From: Undaria pinnatifida
Taxonomy: Eukaryota; Sar; Phaeophyceae; Laminariales; Alariaceae
Length of the DNA: 64,000 bases
NCBI GenBank assembly: GCA_012845835.1
Contig: JABAKD010000011.1
Location: forward strand, 13,354,214 to 13,418,213
Direction of reading: 5' to 3'
Shown: positions 11,801 to 25,700 of the stretch, in pieces
Position numbering within the stretch: position 1 is the stretch's first letter
How the letters are laid out: every line of letters starts with the position of its first letter
Translations under genes and position numbers: made by a program
Notes under the pieces: generated by a model
The model's input: only the letters and a program-made list of their open reading frames with translations
Database searches by the model: none
Told to the model about the DNA's origin: nothing

Positions 11801-13727
11801 TTTCCAAAATCCACTTGGGTTGGAAAAAAAACATAACAAAAGTGCCGAAACGGACGATTGTCATCAACCAAGGGCAACCAACCCATGAGAAATTTAGGTT
11901 GGGAAAAAAAATCTGAAAAAATGGTACGAAAACGCCTTTGTAACCTAACGCTTCGCCGAATTTTGGTGGGTTGGCTTGGCCTTGGATAACGACGTTCGAC
12001 GGTTTCAATATAATTCTTAATACAATTTCCTACCCATCTCCTACCCAGCCAAACTTGCATCACCGCAAATAACAAATAACCTAGTAACCGCCAAACAACA
12101 TGCAAATACGATGCGATTCACCGTTCCCAAAAACACTTACCATGGCGAGAAGCGGCACAGCCCGGGCCATTGGAGGAATATCTCGACCACAGCCCTCATG
12201 TAATGATATGCCCCTTCTACATCGTTCCTCAAATACTGCAGCAAGCATAGCCGTCTGGTCCGAGAACGGGCGTGGACGTAGGAACGTAGGGGTGTGCGGG
12301 GAGGAGGGTGGGGGGGGGGGGGGGGTAAGGCGCTGGGGGGGTCACGCTCATGACCTGTGGCGGGGAGAGCTCGCCGATCTTCAAAGGCAAGCACAAAATC
12401 GAGAACGTGTGCGGAAGTGGGGGGCGGGCGTGTGAGTGTGTGCTTTGAAGCAATCGCTTCTGCACGACTCATGTTCGGAAAATCTTCAGAACAAGGGGTG
12501 CCCCCGACTCGGGAGCAGCACACTGTCGCTCTGAAGTACCCTCGCCACACCAGCGCCAACAATAAGAATGAGAGAGACATAATATGCCTGTCGATCCCTC
12601 GGGCTCTACATCGTGTTCGTGGAGACTTCGCCCACTTCCGCCCATTCGCAACTGAGTCATACCCACATTACCCACGTCATCTACTCTCTTCATTTCGTCC
12701 CTTCACCCATATTATCAGCCACTCCCGCCACCCACCATCAATGTTAACATGGCCTACTCACTCACACCACCCAGTTCATCCGTGTTACTCGCTGTACTCA
12801 CTCCACCTCACCTTTCCACCATATCACCTATTCCACACGCTTCCGCCAATTCATCCATTTCACTCATTTCTCCCCGCTTTTAACCACTTCCACCTTACCG
12901 CCCATATAACCAACGACCGCTATTTCGTATGTTTGGTTCGTTCAACCTCCTCCACTTCTGCCATCTCACGCGCGTCACCGCATTAACCCATTCCACTACC
13001 GATCCCACTTCCGCCGTTTCATTCATGCCACTCTTAATTATACCATTTCACCCACGTTCGTCGTTTCACCCAGTTTACATCATTAACCTTTCACTCATTT
13101 CCACCGCTGCACTTATGTCAGCCACGCCACAACCACTTCCGTCATTCACCACACTTGAGTAAATTATCTATTAATCAGCGCTTTCCAAGGATCATGACCC
13201 GACCCGCGGGTCCGGTTACGAGCTTTTGGTTACATGTCGCGGGTCGAGTCGGGGCAGGGCAGAAATTGTTCGGAATCTCACCAGTCGGGCCGGGTTGGCT
13301 CACGAGGTCTTGGCATATCACGGGTCGGGCCGAGTCGCCCTGACCCGATTGACCCTCGAGAAGAAATCCGACACGTAAAAGGCCTTGTAGGTAGCAGACC
13401 CACTTACGCCAATTATCACCCACTTCGCCCATTTCACCCCCATTTCACCTACTCCGCAATTATAAAAATAAAAATACACTCCAGCTTTGAGATCGAATAT
13501 TTTGTCGAAACTCATATTTGCAAGCTGTGTGCGATACTCATAATCCATTTCACCCTCGTCCGTCATTTCACCCATTTCAACTACTTAATCCCCGGAATTC
13601 CGCCATGGCTCCACCCCCATCGCATCCACTCCCGACCACTCGTCTGCGCAACGTCTACACACTTCCACCTACCTGGAGGCACACTCTGAAGGTAATTTCT
13701 AACAAACACACAAAAACCGTGAATCTC

Positions 13728-13783
<56 letters not shown>

Positions 13784-16700
13784 CGCGATTATTGACAAAA
13801 ATCACGATTCGGGACAAGAAAAATATACGATTCGTGATACTTTGAATATAAAGCGTTATGACGGTTTCGAAAAGCAAAAAACTTCATTTTGTCACGAATC
13901 GTAATTCCACGTTTAATAGTTCAAAAATAATGGTTTCATGGTCATGCATGATGCGCGACAAGTATCACGAGTCGCGAAAATGCCACGTTTTGTCTTTGGT
14001 CACGAATCGGTGACAAGTGTTACTTTTCGGGAGGAATGACCTAGCGACCTTGACCCCTCCACAACCGGAAACCCGTTGGAAATTACTTGGAATTAGTACA
14101 GGGAAGGGGTTCCGGGCTCCAAGTGGGGTAACCGCGAGGGTGCACTCACACGTTGAAAATGAAGCCTCCGACGCCGCCGTCGATCTCGGGCCTAAACAAG
14201 ATTAACGCCGTTGCGGTGGGGGTTGCGCAGGCAAAAAAACGTGGCGTTAGTTCCCCCGCCACCGCAACGGTGTGGAGGGCGGAGAACGGGAGGGGAGCGG
14301 GGGCGGGACGAGGCGCCGCGAGGGAAGCAATAGGCCATCCGTATCCTTTTATGGCAAGACATGAGGAAGGACGGATTAGTTCAAATTATTGCACAGATGT
14401 CGCTAGGACTTCGCGCATTAGGACGTGAGTAGCTGTCATAACCTAGAGTGCGTTGGTTGAGAAGTCGGAGAATTGCGTACACGAAACCTCGGTCGGCGAT
14501 CCCGGCCTCGGCCAGTTCCAAAGGGGTTCCCGATTTTAGGCTCGGTGTCAACTAGAAACCCGCATTCGACCGAAAAGGCTACGGTAGTGTGGGGGGAGGT
14601 GTACTCATTTCATGCATAACCGTAGTCGTATGACCATATGGTATAATACCCTCGCATACCTACGATGCCGGAACGAAGCACAGCAGGTTTTCACCCACCA
14701 CGCAGACATCGCGTGCGCCAAGCGCGAAGCGCCGAGAGGTGTTCGGCGAGTCGCAGGAAGTGAGCAATCATCCTACTAAAAAACATTTCTGAGCCTGACC
14801 TTCGCACGTTGTGCGTGCCTTCTTACATATCGGATGACACCTCCTTTATTTTTGTTACAACATTTGGCGAAGGTAGGGGTACAATGGGGTACCCAGTTCA
14901 AGAGCGCCTAATAAAAAAGAAAAGGGACTTAAGAGCGGTGAAAACGGACTTGAGAGCGATGAAATCGCCTTGCCGCGCCTTGTGACGTCCAGACTAAACC
15001 CTATATCAAACCCAATCTAAGATAAGATAGGCACGGAGATAAGAGCGGTTTTACTGGCCTTTTCGGAGGGGCTCCTAAATCGGGTACCCCACGGTATGAA
15101 TACTGTTAATGCTTCTCCTTTGGCGATACCGAGTTTCGTGGTTTTCGTTTCAGAACGTGCCCCCCCACTATACCATTATATGGCGTTGTGATGTAGGAAC
15201 ACGCGGCACCAAGCGCAACATGTTGCACATCATGCATGTTTAACGCCTCTACAACTGGGAACCCTTCTACTCGAATTTAGTATAGGGAGGGATTTGGGGG
15301 GGTCTAAAGGGGTTCGTTTTGGAACCAAGCATAGAGCCAATCGCGCGTGTGTCCCCTACTCGGCAGTGAAAATTGAGGTATAATACATTACATAATACCT
15401 GGTACTATATAACACAATATATAACACTATACGAAGTACTATACGAAGTATAATACTACGTATACTTAGTAAATAACACTATATAATTCTACATATAACA
15501 CTATATCCGGTATAAAATGCTAAAGATAATAATACTATTAAAATACTATGTAACATTATACTATGTAACCATAGCCTTAGTCATTCGCTCGAAGTACGTA
15601 AGTGGTCCCTATGTTCGTTCGACTCGGTTCCGTTCGATTTCGTCCGTGACGATGGTGCTTTGTTGTCGACAGCGACAGCGACAGCAGCGAACGCCTGCGT
15701 ACTGTGTGCGCCACTATTATTATATTTCATGGCTACTCGTGGTGCGGATACTAGCATGCCACCACGGCTACTCGTTGAGCGGATACTCGCATCCCTCCAT
15801 CGGTGCTCGAGGTGCAGGTCGAGAAACAGGCAACAAGTCAGCAAGCACAAAATACCAATGGCAGAGGTTTTCGGCTATACATGTACACGTATACAGGATG
15901 TCCAACGCCAACGCAATATTTTCCGAGGATAGGTCTCCAAGACGATTAAAGCACCCCACGCACATCTTGGCGAATGGACAAAAACAAAAATGGACACAAC
16001 ACAAAATGTAGCACTTGAAAAAGAAGACGGCATAGACGGTAATAACGGCAATGGCCGATGGGGAAAACAAACCCCGGCCGCAGCAGCGAAACCGCCATTT
16101 CACGTAAAGCAGCGCACACACCTCGTCGCCAGGAGCGAAGCCGTAGCTTTGCATCAAACGGCACACTCACCAGCTGACAGCTGCCGCCAGCCGCTCTATC
16201 TCCGGTAGCTCATCTAGAACGCGCCTCTGAGTAATCTCCCCTAGGGGGGGGGGTTCCCGATCCTTCCCCTCTACAACTATCATGGACAACACGGGGTTCC
16301 TGTTGCCCCCCCCTCGTCGACGCTGCACCCCTCGCGCATCCTCTGCGCCGACCGCCACCACCATGGGAGAGTCGTCCCGCGTTTCGGCCGGAGGCAGTCG
16401 GTCACATTCACGCCTCGGGGCATCGAAACCCTCTGACGGGTCGTCTGGGTAAAGCCGGCTCAGGGCCCCTTGCTCAGTCATATCCTTGAAAAACGCCTGG
16501 TCCAAGCGATGGTTGACGTTGATGAGGAGCCGGCACCGGTCCGATCTGTGCGTCGTCGATCCGGCAGCCTGAACATAATTCGATCGAGGGCGGCGAAGCC
16601 GCGGGGGACAACCCGGGTTCAGTCGGCCACTCACTCACACAGTTTCGTGTAACGTCGGCGGGGTGTTACCGTACGTGGGGACCATGGGAGGCGCTTATGA

Positions 16701-19700
16701 TAAGCCGCGGCAGCAACGTTAGCTGTAGGTCTTCGACGGCACACGTCGGACAGATCACGTCGCCTTCCAGACCACACAGATCATTCCCACGGATTTGCAT
16801 GATCTGCCCAATGTTACACGGCGGAGATAGATCTAGCTAGGGGCTGGACGATAGTAGGACGACTGGTCGGCGGTCCGTAACCGTGAGGCGGCAGCGCTCT
16901 CTCTCTATCGGACGATAGCCACTTCGGCGGCTGATTCTTTTGTCGGGTGAGTCATCACACACCTTTGCCGCGGAGTCGTCGATTTGACAAAACTCGTCAA
17001 TCTCCTCCACCGTGCGCGTCGTGCCGGTGTACATCAGCGCGCTGTCCGCCGCGAGCAACATATCGAGGGCATCCTGCAGGAGCATGCGGAAAAACGCTTG
17101 TAAAGCTCGTGTAAAAAATCTGGCCGCGGCATTAAGACACATAAGAACCTCTTCAAGTCGTAAGTATCTAGGGCATCTTGCAGCAGCATGCGACGAGACG
17201 CTTTCAACAAGCTGGCAGCGTCTTGATGCCATGGGCAGCATATAGATGGCACCCTGCAACAACATGTGGCACAACGCTTGAAAAATCCGGCAGCGGCATA
17301 CCCACATTAAAACCGCTCTGTTCGAAATAGTCCTTCGCAGAGTAGCCCCTCTCCCACTGCCATGAGATTTATTTTTTTCAGTCCTCCGGCGGATGGACAA
17401 AAACAAAGCTAAGCTCACCACACTTCCACGCAATGCCATACATGTCGTGTGTCAATTAAATTCATTGGTATTCGCAATCCAGCGCTAGTGGCGGATTCTT
17501 CAGTTCCCGCGGTAACGACAGCGCGAGCTGTCCTGCCCCTGCCGGCGGTCACCATTACTACTCCAGCAGCGCAAGCTACTACCTACTGTTGTACACGGAC
17601 ACGTGAGTATGTCGACCCGACTTGATCCCTGAGGATCAGGTGCAGTGGAGACAGTCACTGGTAAAGCCATCCTTTAGGGTAGTGTGGGACTAGCGCAAGC
17701 TACGCACTAACGAACCCCCTGGCCATTAGGAAATAGCTTTGCACCGGACTTGGTCCAGTTATAGTCCATCATTTCCATTCGGGCGTTGGTCCACCATACC
17801 GGTACCACGAGATCGATATGCTCGTAAGAAGCTGGCACCGGTATGGACCAATAGGAACAATATGTTTTTTCATGCATTTTCGTGCAGAAATCCAACCCAC
17901 TGGGTTGAGCCTCATTCCGACACGGGGGAATATTTTCGTACGATATATGCATATATACAAGGGCTCCGCTCCGCGGGCGGCTGACGCCGCCCGCTACGCT
18001 CGCGCAAGGCAAGGAAGAATGCAACTAAAAACATGTAAAGGGGGCAGAAAGAAGAGGCGCATGATTTGGTGCGAACAGCGATTTGATAATGCCAAGAGCT
18101 GCTTGTGCAGAGCAAATTGCCCTGTTGTGCTCAGCTGCGCTGTGTGCTTTTGTTAACGGTGTTACGTTCCGATCGGTAGTACGGGGGTAATCTGCGTGGG
18201 GGAAAAAACAGGGGGCCGTGAAAGATCAAATACATGTAGAAGAAGAAAAAAGAGGGAAAGTAGTACCTGGTACACAGCAACACGTAATATACCCGGTACT
18301 GCTCTATGTTCGAAAGAAAGCACACAGCGCAGCACGACACAGCACCGCAGCGAAGAGCACACGGCACGGCACAGCACGGCTCCGCACGGCTCCGCACGGC
18401 GCTACGCTGCGCTGCCGGGCTACATATAGCCGGACTGATCTGAGCTGGGCGTCCATTGTGATCCAACAGCGTAGTACCTGATGGTATGTACAAACCTTGT
18501 GTAGTAGTACCGGTATGTACTATAAGCCTCAAGGTCTTCTCGTTGGTTCGAATCCCGATGTCATTGTGTCATCGGGGGAAAAAAATTATCCTCATAAAAA
18601 TTGATATATATTTGTAAAAATATAGTACTGGTAGATACACCACTGCTGCTGTGACCTATTGTGGTCTAGTACATGGACTGTCTGCGTATAATCCTGGTGG
18701 TCTTCGCTGGTTCGAATCCGGGTGTCATCGAAAAAAAATATGATCCTCATGAAAAATCGATATTTATTTGTCAAAACAATAAATAGATAGCAATGTGACT
18801 TTGTGGTCTAGTAAATAGACTGTCCGCTTATAAGCCTTGTTTTCGTTTGTTGAATCCAGGTGTCATCGGGTAAAAAAAATGATCCTCTTGAAAAAATCGA
18901 TATATATTTTATATAGACTATATAAAAATTGAAAAACGTTAGCTGTGAGTACGACCGATGGAATGGTTGAAACTCAACTTTGCAAGCTGCGTGGTACATC
19001 TATGTTTCGCTAATATACAGTAGTAGTTGCACATAAAAAGATAGTACTGGTACATACCACAGCTGCTGTGACATTGTGGTCTACCGGTAGTAGATAGATT
19101 GTCCGTTTATAATCCTGGCCTTCGCAGGTTCGAATCCGGGTGTCATCGGGAAAAAAAATGATGCTCATGAAAAATAGATACCTGGAATTTATGATGCTCA
19201 TGAAAAATAGATACCTGGTATTTATTTATCAATTTTATTTGTAAAAATAAAATAAAATAAGAATATCAACGTGACGTTTGTGGCCTAGTAGATGGACTGC
19301 CCGCTTAAAAACTTGGTCTTCGTTGGTTCGAATCTGGGTGTCATCGAAAAAAAAAAAGTGATCCCCATGAAAAAATCGATATACATTTGTAACAAAAATA
19401 GATCAGGTGGAGCAAGAAATCAAAGAAAAGCTGGACCGTTCCGCAAGTAAGCTGGACCGTCCGACCTCGGAGATGCCAGGGATGCACCAACCGAGCGCTT
19501 TCAGCACAAATATATTAGTAAGTAAGTCTATATATTGTTTTTGCCGTGCGATGTTAGCAGTATCACAAGGCGATGAAAGCCGATTATAACGCCGCCTTCA
19601 CCAGGCCAAAAAAACGGCATTGGGGTCAGTTTGGTTCGATTGTTCGACTCGTTCAGTAAGCTCGTTTCGAAGCATAGAACGTACCACCCCTTACCATCGC

Positions 19701-22700
19701 GCGCAAACGCAAGCTAGCAACGTGACCGTCTCACCTTAGACACCTCGTGAGGCAGCAACGACCGACGCATGCCGTGAGCAAACATCAGATACTTCTGAAA
19801 CTTGTCCTGTGAAGTATTCCGGGACGCACGGGAAAAAGCAAGTGGGAGGCAGTTGGGGGGGGGGGGGGACTACGAGAATTAAGGCGTTTTGATTGTGTCT
19901 TCATCGCTCCCAACCAACGTTCCAGTCTTCCAGGAGGCGTGACGACAGCGTTGCAGACGAGGGGAGGGGAGGGATTCCGTCCCCTGCTTCGGAACCGCAA
20001 CCGCCAATTTGGGGACAAAGTTAGAGTGGGTGTCCCGATACAAGAGCACCCCAAGATGAGTCAAGTGGGTTATATCGATCGGCATTTCCCGCCATACACA
20101 AAAAAAAAAGTCAGGTAGTATTGCCCGTGACGGGTGCAAGCGATGTGTAGGTAAGAGCACCTGTTTCGGTTGTTCACGGGTAAGAGCACCTGTTTCGGTT
20201 GTTCATGGGTAAGAGCACCTGTTTCGGTTGTTCACGGGCAAGAGCACCTGTTTCGGTTGTCCACGGGTAAGAGCACCTGTTTCGGTTTTGTCACGGGGTG
20301 CTCTTGAATCGGGGGTACCCACCGTACCAACAATTGGTGTGGCATCTTTTTTCGCAGTTCTACAAGGGTACCAGTAAGATAAAAACCAATTGAAAGCCGC
20401 ATTCACAATGCTGGGCACAACCTTCTTAGAATTAGCATGGAAAAATTATTGCAGAGGTCAAAGGGGTAAAACCCATGTGGAACCGCACCCACCATCTTGG
20501 AGGGAAAAAACTACAGCAACCGGTGTGGGGCAATTCCACAATCGAACAGATCAGATCCCTATTGATCCAGATATGATCTATAGACGATCTGTGTATTTCA
20601 GGGCCGACAGATCGCTGGTCTGTATGATCTGCATGGCCTAAGGTAGATGATGTTTACTGATAGCCGAATGATTCGACTGATGCCGCCCATGTTTCCTGGA
20701 TTGGATCCGCACTGCACAGATCCCGCCAATAAAACATAACTACAGATAAAGGTCCTATATGATACGGAGTATATACGATCTGTCGTCATATAGATCGTGA
20801 TCTGTCCGATATGTGGATGATGATTTCAGTGATAACAAGGGTTAGACCGGGTCGAACGTTACATCCGCCGTGATCGTAAAACAAACCGTCCGGGTCCAGC
20901 AGAGCCAGCCGCGGACGCAGCACCTAGCTTGTAGCTTCACACGCGACGCGATCAAACGCGCGGAAGCTGCGGCATTGCATGAACCTTTAAAAAGGAGACA
21001 CCACCGTCGTCTTGTGCTGAGCCGCGCGCGCGGCAACCCGGTCCCCGCAATAATTGCCGCCAGTGGCGATACTTTCACGCCGACCTGATCCCACCAGGAC
21101 TCGAGCCCTCCAAGCTGACCCTTAGTATATACGGAAATGATGCCTGTATAGTGCCGGTCGCCCGCGATAGTGCCCGTGAAATCGCTCAGCGCAGATGGAA
21201 ACAAGCAAATAGTGGCAGTAAGCGGAGTAGTGCCGGTTGCTGCTATAGTGCCGTTATTTCCCTCTATAGTGCACACACCGGCATTATAGCGGAACCGTTG
21301 CTGTAATTAGCAATTAGCTGTAATTAGCAATTAGCCACCGGCAGGGCTCACCATGCTCTGTCGTGGGAAAAACGGCGCGATTGTCAACCAGACCCAAAAT
21401 CACGCGACACACTGACGGCACACACTCACCGGCTCTCCCATGAAATTGGAGACGAAAGCCATGAGCGTGAACGCCCTGTAACGGGGCAACATGGGCGGAT
21501 AGTCGGGTGGAAGGTGGAAGGGGGGAATAAGATGCCAGGCCACCACATGGAAGCTGTTTGATTGAGCCCTGCGCCTTGAATCGATTTCGTGGAATGCCAT
21601 CTCCTCTCGCGTATCTGGCAAGGATCATCATAACTACCCGCGAGAGACAAGGCCCTAAAAGGCTTTCAGCAACCGGCCGAACGGTAAAAGTAGACACGGA
21701 ACACAAGCGAACCCTCTACAAGATCCACCGTCACTTACTCCAACAGACCTACCTACTGCTGCCCGTTTCCAATAAAGAGGACGTCTCCAAAAGGAGGGCA
21801 GATATTCAAAAAAACGACACCCCAACAGGATTAAAAACACTGTGAAATAAAAAACGCTAACCCACGGTGGCTCTGTCAATTAGGAGCAAACGCGAGCTTC
21901 AAATGTACACCATGTCAAAAACAAGGGACTTTTTTGTTCGATCGACGAAGCCGGGTTGTACGTCCGCCTCCGATTACCACCAATGCACACAAGTTGAGAA
22001 CGGTTACAAATATCAACATCTTGCTGCGCAAGTTCCTAGCGACCAACTATCTCAGATGCCGGGCGGCATAGGTACCTCATCGCCCCCACCGATGCCTCAT
22101 CGAAGCATTCCTTCAACGCTTCGCGGGCAAGCTCCACGTAACCCGTTACCTGCGGTCCACCCGCCAGAGAGACGGGCGGGGGGGGGGGCGACGGAAAATC
22201 GTATCATAACTTAATTAAGCCCGATTCTTGTTCAAAGACGAGACAACGTATTGAGGCGTCCAAGATGCAAAATTAATAAGGTGCTATGGTGCTGCTGTAG
22301 GCCAAGTTGGCCAAGCCAAACTCAACCAGAGGACGAGGCAGTGCAAACGCCATTAGGAAGATACTTCGGTGCTGCTACAAGCCGAGTAACTGCAGTTTAC
22401 AAGCGGCAGATCAAAAGCCGTCGATTACGCTTTGCGGGGTCGGGCGGAGCCCCGGATAGGGAAGCGTCTTTCCCATACCCGTGACAAAGCAACAACAAAA
22501 AAGACTGAAACGCACAATACGTTTGGCTAACACAAAATCCTGTCCAAGCGCCCTCCAATCCCAACCCTAGCCCTAGCCCCGACCACAACCCTGACCCCCT
22601 TCCCCCGCGCCCAAACACATCTGGACTTTAGCTACACCCGCTCACCGACGACGTCGGCCAGCCGTACACCAGAGCGCCCATTGCCACCGCGCACCAAAGC

Positions 22701-25700
22701 GCACATGTGGAAGCGCCGGCGTCACTCTTCAACCTTCTCGCTCGCGCCGTCGCAGCAGCCGCTGCTGACGCTGCTGCTGCCGCAGCCGCGGACTCAGCCG
22801 AATTCGCCCCCGCTGCGCCAGCTGCGGTCGGCAGGCTGGATTGAGTCCCCCTCTTCGCGAGGGACCTTCCCGGTAACGACGTTCTTCGGTCGAAATGATG
22901 CGGTTGGATGCTCCTGTGAAGCCCTTGCTGATTGGGAGGGAGAACCGAGCGCATCATGGCCACCATGGCCGATCGAATTTCGCTGCGCGGCGCGTTGGCG
23001 ACAAGAAAGGGAACGAGGGTGCTCTCGCTTGTCCGTCAAGATGCCTACAAACAGAAACGACCTTCACGAGCTGTGTTGCCGCTAGGGAGGAGAGATATTA
23101 CATCTATACGTCAAGATGACAACAAACAGCAATACCCGTCAAACTTATACCCGTCAAAATTATACTCGCGAGAGTAAAATACCCGCCACAGTAATACCCG
23201 TCACAGTAATACCCATCTTAGCAGCCCGTCATAGTTATACCCGTCACAGTAATACCCGCCGCAGTAATAATACCCGTCATGGACTGTGGTGCCGCTATCA
23301 CACTACAGCAAGCGGTGTCAAACGGGTTGCGTTGGCTGCTGGTGGATTCTGCATCGTGATCCATGGTGTTTCCGTGCGGGCTTATCGCAGCTACGAGGCC
23401 CTTGCAACTGTTGACGTCTTGGAACTGTTGACGTTACGAATGGTCTGTACATCTTCCAAAATCTGGGACATGACCTCATTCCGTACGTTGCCTGTCATCG
23501 GACTTTGTGAGGGGGGAAGCTACAGCGGTCGAGGGGGTCGGGAGAACGCCGAAAAAGAAACACCGCTCGTAGGATGACGAACGGAACCATCTTTAGCCAA
23601 AGCACAAGAATGAGAACGAACTCAACCATCGCGAGGTTCAGAGGTCTCACCAGGACCGCGGGCGGATGGGTATCCCCACGACAATCGCGACGAGTTTACG
23701 ACATGCGTAGCACTTTTCGCCAAATTACCTTTGACAGATGATTGGCATTTCTGCCTGACGATATGATTTTATTAAATGATCAGCTCGGGAGTTATCCAAC
23801 ACCGTTGGCATCTCATTGTTAATATCATGTTTAGATATACAACTAGGCCATGGAATTGTTGTTTTTCATCAGGCTTATCCTACATTTAGCCTCAGCTTTC
23901 GATGTTTTTTTCGACGTATAAGAGTTCACGTCAAGATTAGGTGCACCCCTGGTAGCGGAAATAGAAGCATGAGTCTCTCGTCAAGCGCGACAGAGAGCCG
24001 CCATACAGAAATACTCGGCGCCTTCTTGCTTGCCTTGCGCGCTTGGCTCTGGAGCCGAGGGGCCGAAAGCCAACATATGTCAACGCCAACTCGTACGCGA
24101 ACGCTGACACCAACGCTGACACGAACACTGCCACTCACCTCTCGTCCGTCAATGGGAGCAGGCCCATGCACTCGAAGTAGTGGCTTAAGAAAACGTTCTC
24201 CTGCATGCCCACAAGACCCGTCGCTGGGGAGGCGCTCAGCCGGCACCTTCGGGGCACAACAAAAGGGAGTGCAATATCGCGTTAGCTCATCGCAATGTCA
24301 GCCATGCAGCAAAAAACAAACAGGATGGGTGTGTCAAGGTCCCTTGCTGTAACGGCAACGGCAACCAAACGACAAAGGCCTGCCGCATCAACACGCTGGG
24401 TGTATGTTATCACGTAATCACGTTAGCTCCTAGACAAGACAAACGCAAGCAGCACCAACAAGTTAGCTGGGTGTGTGTCATGACGTTAATTCACTGCAAC
24501 GACACACGCATACAGCATTAACAAGCCGTGTGCGCGAGCATGTTAGCTCATTTTAACACAAGAATAATAACAATAACACACCAATATAGCCCGCAGGGAC
24601 GGAAAAGTCGCCAGGGATGCGTCGGTGTTGTAGATGGGGCAGCAAATCGAACAATCAAGGCTCCACGGTGCACCCAATTTCTTCTCTAACTTACGGTCTT
24701 ACAAAAAACAAAAGTACGAAACTCATACACGACCATTCACATGACACGAAATAGCTTAAACATGAACACATGATACTTTACCGTTCGGCGGGGGCGCGGT
24801 AACTGCACGACAAAAATCGTACCAGAATCCCCTCATCCGCAGTGTTACCAATTGGGGCTGCTCCTGACAACAACGCTACGATTCCTGAGGGTTGTCCGTG
24901 CGGAACGTCGTCATCGCCGTCAACAGCTACACCTGCTACATGGTCTGGAGTGCCGTCTGAATCTACAGGCCACGCGCAAAGAATAGGCGCCAAAATGACG
25001 ACCGTCTCAATGCCGTCCAAAGTACTTCCGGCCCACGACGGCGAAACATAGTGACAGCGGCAGTTTGAGCAATACTGAGCCGACGGGAACGATACCTACT
25101 TTACGAACTACGGAGGGGGCGGCATCCGAACGAAGCGCCAAGCAGGTGAGTCCTACCTTTCTCAATGTACGGAAAGCCATGGGCAAAGAACGGCATGTGC
25201 GCCAAATGCTACGTCTGCGTGCTTGTCTGGCATGGCAGGCCGTCTCTCTATCTGCCTGCCACCTTATATGCAAGCGGCTGCCGCGTACGCCGAATAGCCG
25301 GAAAAAATAGAGGTCCCCTTTCAAAACTTCACCCGCGTTTTTGGGGACAAACCACTTTGAGTCGGCGTAAAATACCTCGCATGTTTTTGTGTTACTATAG
25401 AAAGGCGTCAACACACGAGCGGCGCACGGACGATCTTTCGGCGGGTAAAGAAAGCCGATCGTTAAAGCGCCCCCGCCTCGCCTTTGCCGCCCACGCTCCC
25501 ACCGCCAACACCTCAACCCAGGCCTTCCATACGTCAAATATTCCGAGTTATGGTGTTTACAATATATTTTCCATCCAACAATATCCCGATTTATCTGTAA
25601 CGTTCATCACTCACGCACATTCCTGCAAGGTTGAAGAAAAGCATGGGAAACCCGTAAAAAGGAAAAGGCGTTATTTGTATGAATGGAGAATGTTCCCCAC

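Larger units (their letters stand above)
11516..16170 (-). other. Zn2Cys6 gene, intron 11
   Basis: A 4.7-kb intron, the longest in this gene. It holds a degenerate CAYTTCACC-type simple repeat (about 12620-13150), an (AAC)n tract (13728-13784), TTTGCAAGCTG and ATGACCAT family copies and an AT-rich patch (15370-15560). I found no extra exon that would keep phase. Confidence 0.55.

Noticed and set aside
13165-13370. GC-rich inverted words (GACCCG / CGGGTC)
   Set aside because: Imperfect and short; similar words are scattered without consistent ends, so I could not define an element.
18651-19346. Functional tRNA genes
   Set aside because: Units have insertions in the D-arm region, mismatched stems and no clear anticodon arm, so I treat them as tRNA-derived repeats.
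20149-20298. CRISPR-like array
   Set aside because: The units are directly adjacent, without unique spacers, in an intron of a eukaryotic gene; it is a minisatellite. The same applies to 42845-43170 and 43925-44440.
20540-20830. Palindromic GATCTG-rich region as a possible operator or MITE
   Set aside because: Many GATCT words but no defined ends or second clear copy; a weak resemblance to 25690-25960 was not enough.
23816-24352. 178-codon plus-strand ORF
   Set aside because: It overlaps exon 5 of the Zn2Cys6 gene antisense, and its composition is poor; the minus frame has the conserved block and phased splice sites.
25007-25537. 176-codon minus-strand ORF as a gene
   Set aside because: Only its 3' part (25096-25208) can be phased into the Zn2Cys6 gene; the rest lacks a conserved block and probably is intron.
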